Shown here: positions 5,377 through 5,635 of the stretch, one piece after another
Layout of the letters: the number at the start of each line of letters is the position of its first letter
Numbering within the stretch: the first letter of the stretch is position 1
DNA from: an uncultured Clostridia bacterium
Lineage (GTDB): Bacteria > Bacillota > Clostridia > Oscillospirales > CAG-272
Direction: 5' to 3'
DNA length: 5,635 nt
Assembly: GCA_904502015.1 (NCBI GenBank)
Contig: CAJGEA010000136.1
Span: 1 to 5,635 of the forward strand
The notes under the pieces: generated by a model
Seen by the model: only the letters and a program-made list of their open reading frames with translations
Database searches by the model: none
Told to the model about the DNA's origin: nothing
Program-made: the position numbers and the translations under genes

Positions 5377-5406
5377 ACCCCGAAAGCATTTCGATGCTTT
5401 CGGGGT
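5377..5406. terminator. Intrinsic terminator between convergent genes
   Basis: ACCCCGAAAGCAT and ATGCTTTCGGGGT pair perfectly over 13 bp around a TTCG tetraloop. Read on the minus strand it is followed by ATTTTTTAAG, a proper T-tract, and begins four bases after the stop codon of the redoxin-like gene. Read on the plus strand it is followed by the weaker TTCTGTTATT. It therefore terminates the minus-strand gene well and the exporter operon, whose stop is 100 bases away, probably moderately. Confidence 0.9.
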
Positions 5407-5410
5407 TCTG

Positions 5411-5635
5411 TTATTCTGTCAGTAGCTTCATGGCCGCGTTGATTTCGGCGTCTGTCAGCATACCCACCTTTTGGTTGACGATCTTTCCCTCCGCGCTGAT
5501 AAAGTAGGTGGTGGGGATCGCGCCTACCTGGTAGGCATTGGCGGCGGAACCCAAGGTGTCAAAATACACAGGGAAGGTGTAGCCGTTTTCTGCCAAAAAC
5601 TGCTTGGCGGAATTCACCGTGTCATAATAGCCGTC
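5411..5635 (-). CDS. Thioredoxin-fold (TlpA/ResA-like) protein, C-terminal part only
   Basis: Only the last 74 codons are present; the gene continues past the right edge, so the start, any signal peptide or lipobox, and the CxxC active site are not visible. The segment FPVYFDTLGSAANAYQVGAIPTTYFIS (visible residues 21-47) follows the pattern of TlpA/ResA-type thiol-disulfide oxidoreductases, with the conserved cis-proline at Pro41 in GAIPTTYF. It is followed by the usual EGKI strand turn (49-52) and a final helix (DAEINAAMKLLTE). Such proteins are usually exported or membrane-anchored and reduce or oxidise extracytoplasmic thiols. It is transcribed towards the exporter operon and is probably unrelated to it. 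An in-frame GTG at 5615-5617 is unlikely to be the start because the fold needs upstream sequence, which is open to the window edge. Confidence 0.85.
   Translation of the reverse strand, partial: DGYYDTVNSAKQFLAENGYTFPVYFDTLGSAANAYQVGAIPTTYFISAEGKIVNQKVGMLTDAEINAAMKLLTE

Overview
The window looks like chromosomal DNA from a fairly GC-rich Gram-positive anaerobe, most likely a gut Clostridia lineage (Oscillospirales-like). That placement is inference. It rests on strong AAAGGAG(G) ribosome binding sites six bases before the start, a consensus sigma-A promoter, a MarR plus two-half-transporter gene order common in Firmicutes, and palindromic intergenic repeats of the GTAGGGGCG...CGCCCCTAC kind. 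No taxonomic marker gene is present.

Layout. Positions 1-372 hold no gene; they contain GC-rich hairpins and a MITE-like inverted repeat (37-208) around an AT-rich core. A very strong promoter (373-400), overlapped downstream by a palindromic probable operator (401-414), drives a MarR-family regulator (473-970). A 494-bp gap (971-1464) carries no convincing gene. It is filled by a large imperfect inverted repeat (999-1420) whose two arms carry the same modules in mirror order, including two inverted copies of a double-hairpin palindrome. Two ABC exporter half-transporters follow, 1465-3330 (GTG start) and 3330-5276, overlapping by one base (TAATG). A 13-bp hairpin terminator (5377-5406) separates them from a convergent minus-strand gene, of which only the last 74 codons (thioredoxin/TlpA-like C-terminus) lie inside the window.

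Function. The two ABC proteins form a complementary pair. The first has the degenerate Walker B (DD instead of DE) and Gln in place of the switch His, but a good VSGGQ signature. The second has the intact catalytic Glu and His, but an LSQGQ signature. That is the pattern of asymmetric heterodimeric exporters such as LmrCD, BmrCD and TM287/288, with one degenerate and one catalytic ATP site. The simplest model is a MarR-type repressor controlling itself, and probably the exporter, in response to a toxic compound or drug-like ligand; the ligand cannot be read from the sequence.

No wholly new gene system is visible. The least explained part is the mirrored repeat region between the regulator and the transporter, and the related unit on the other side of the regulator gene.
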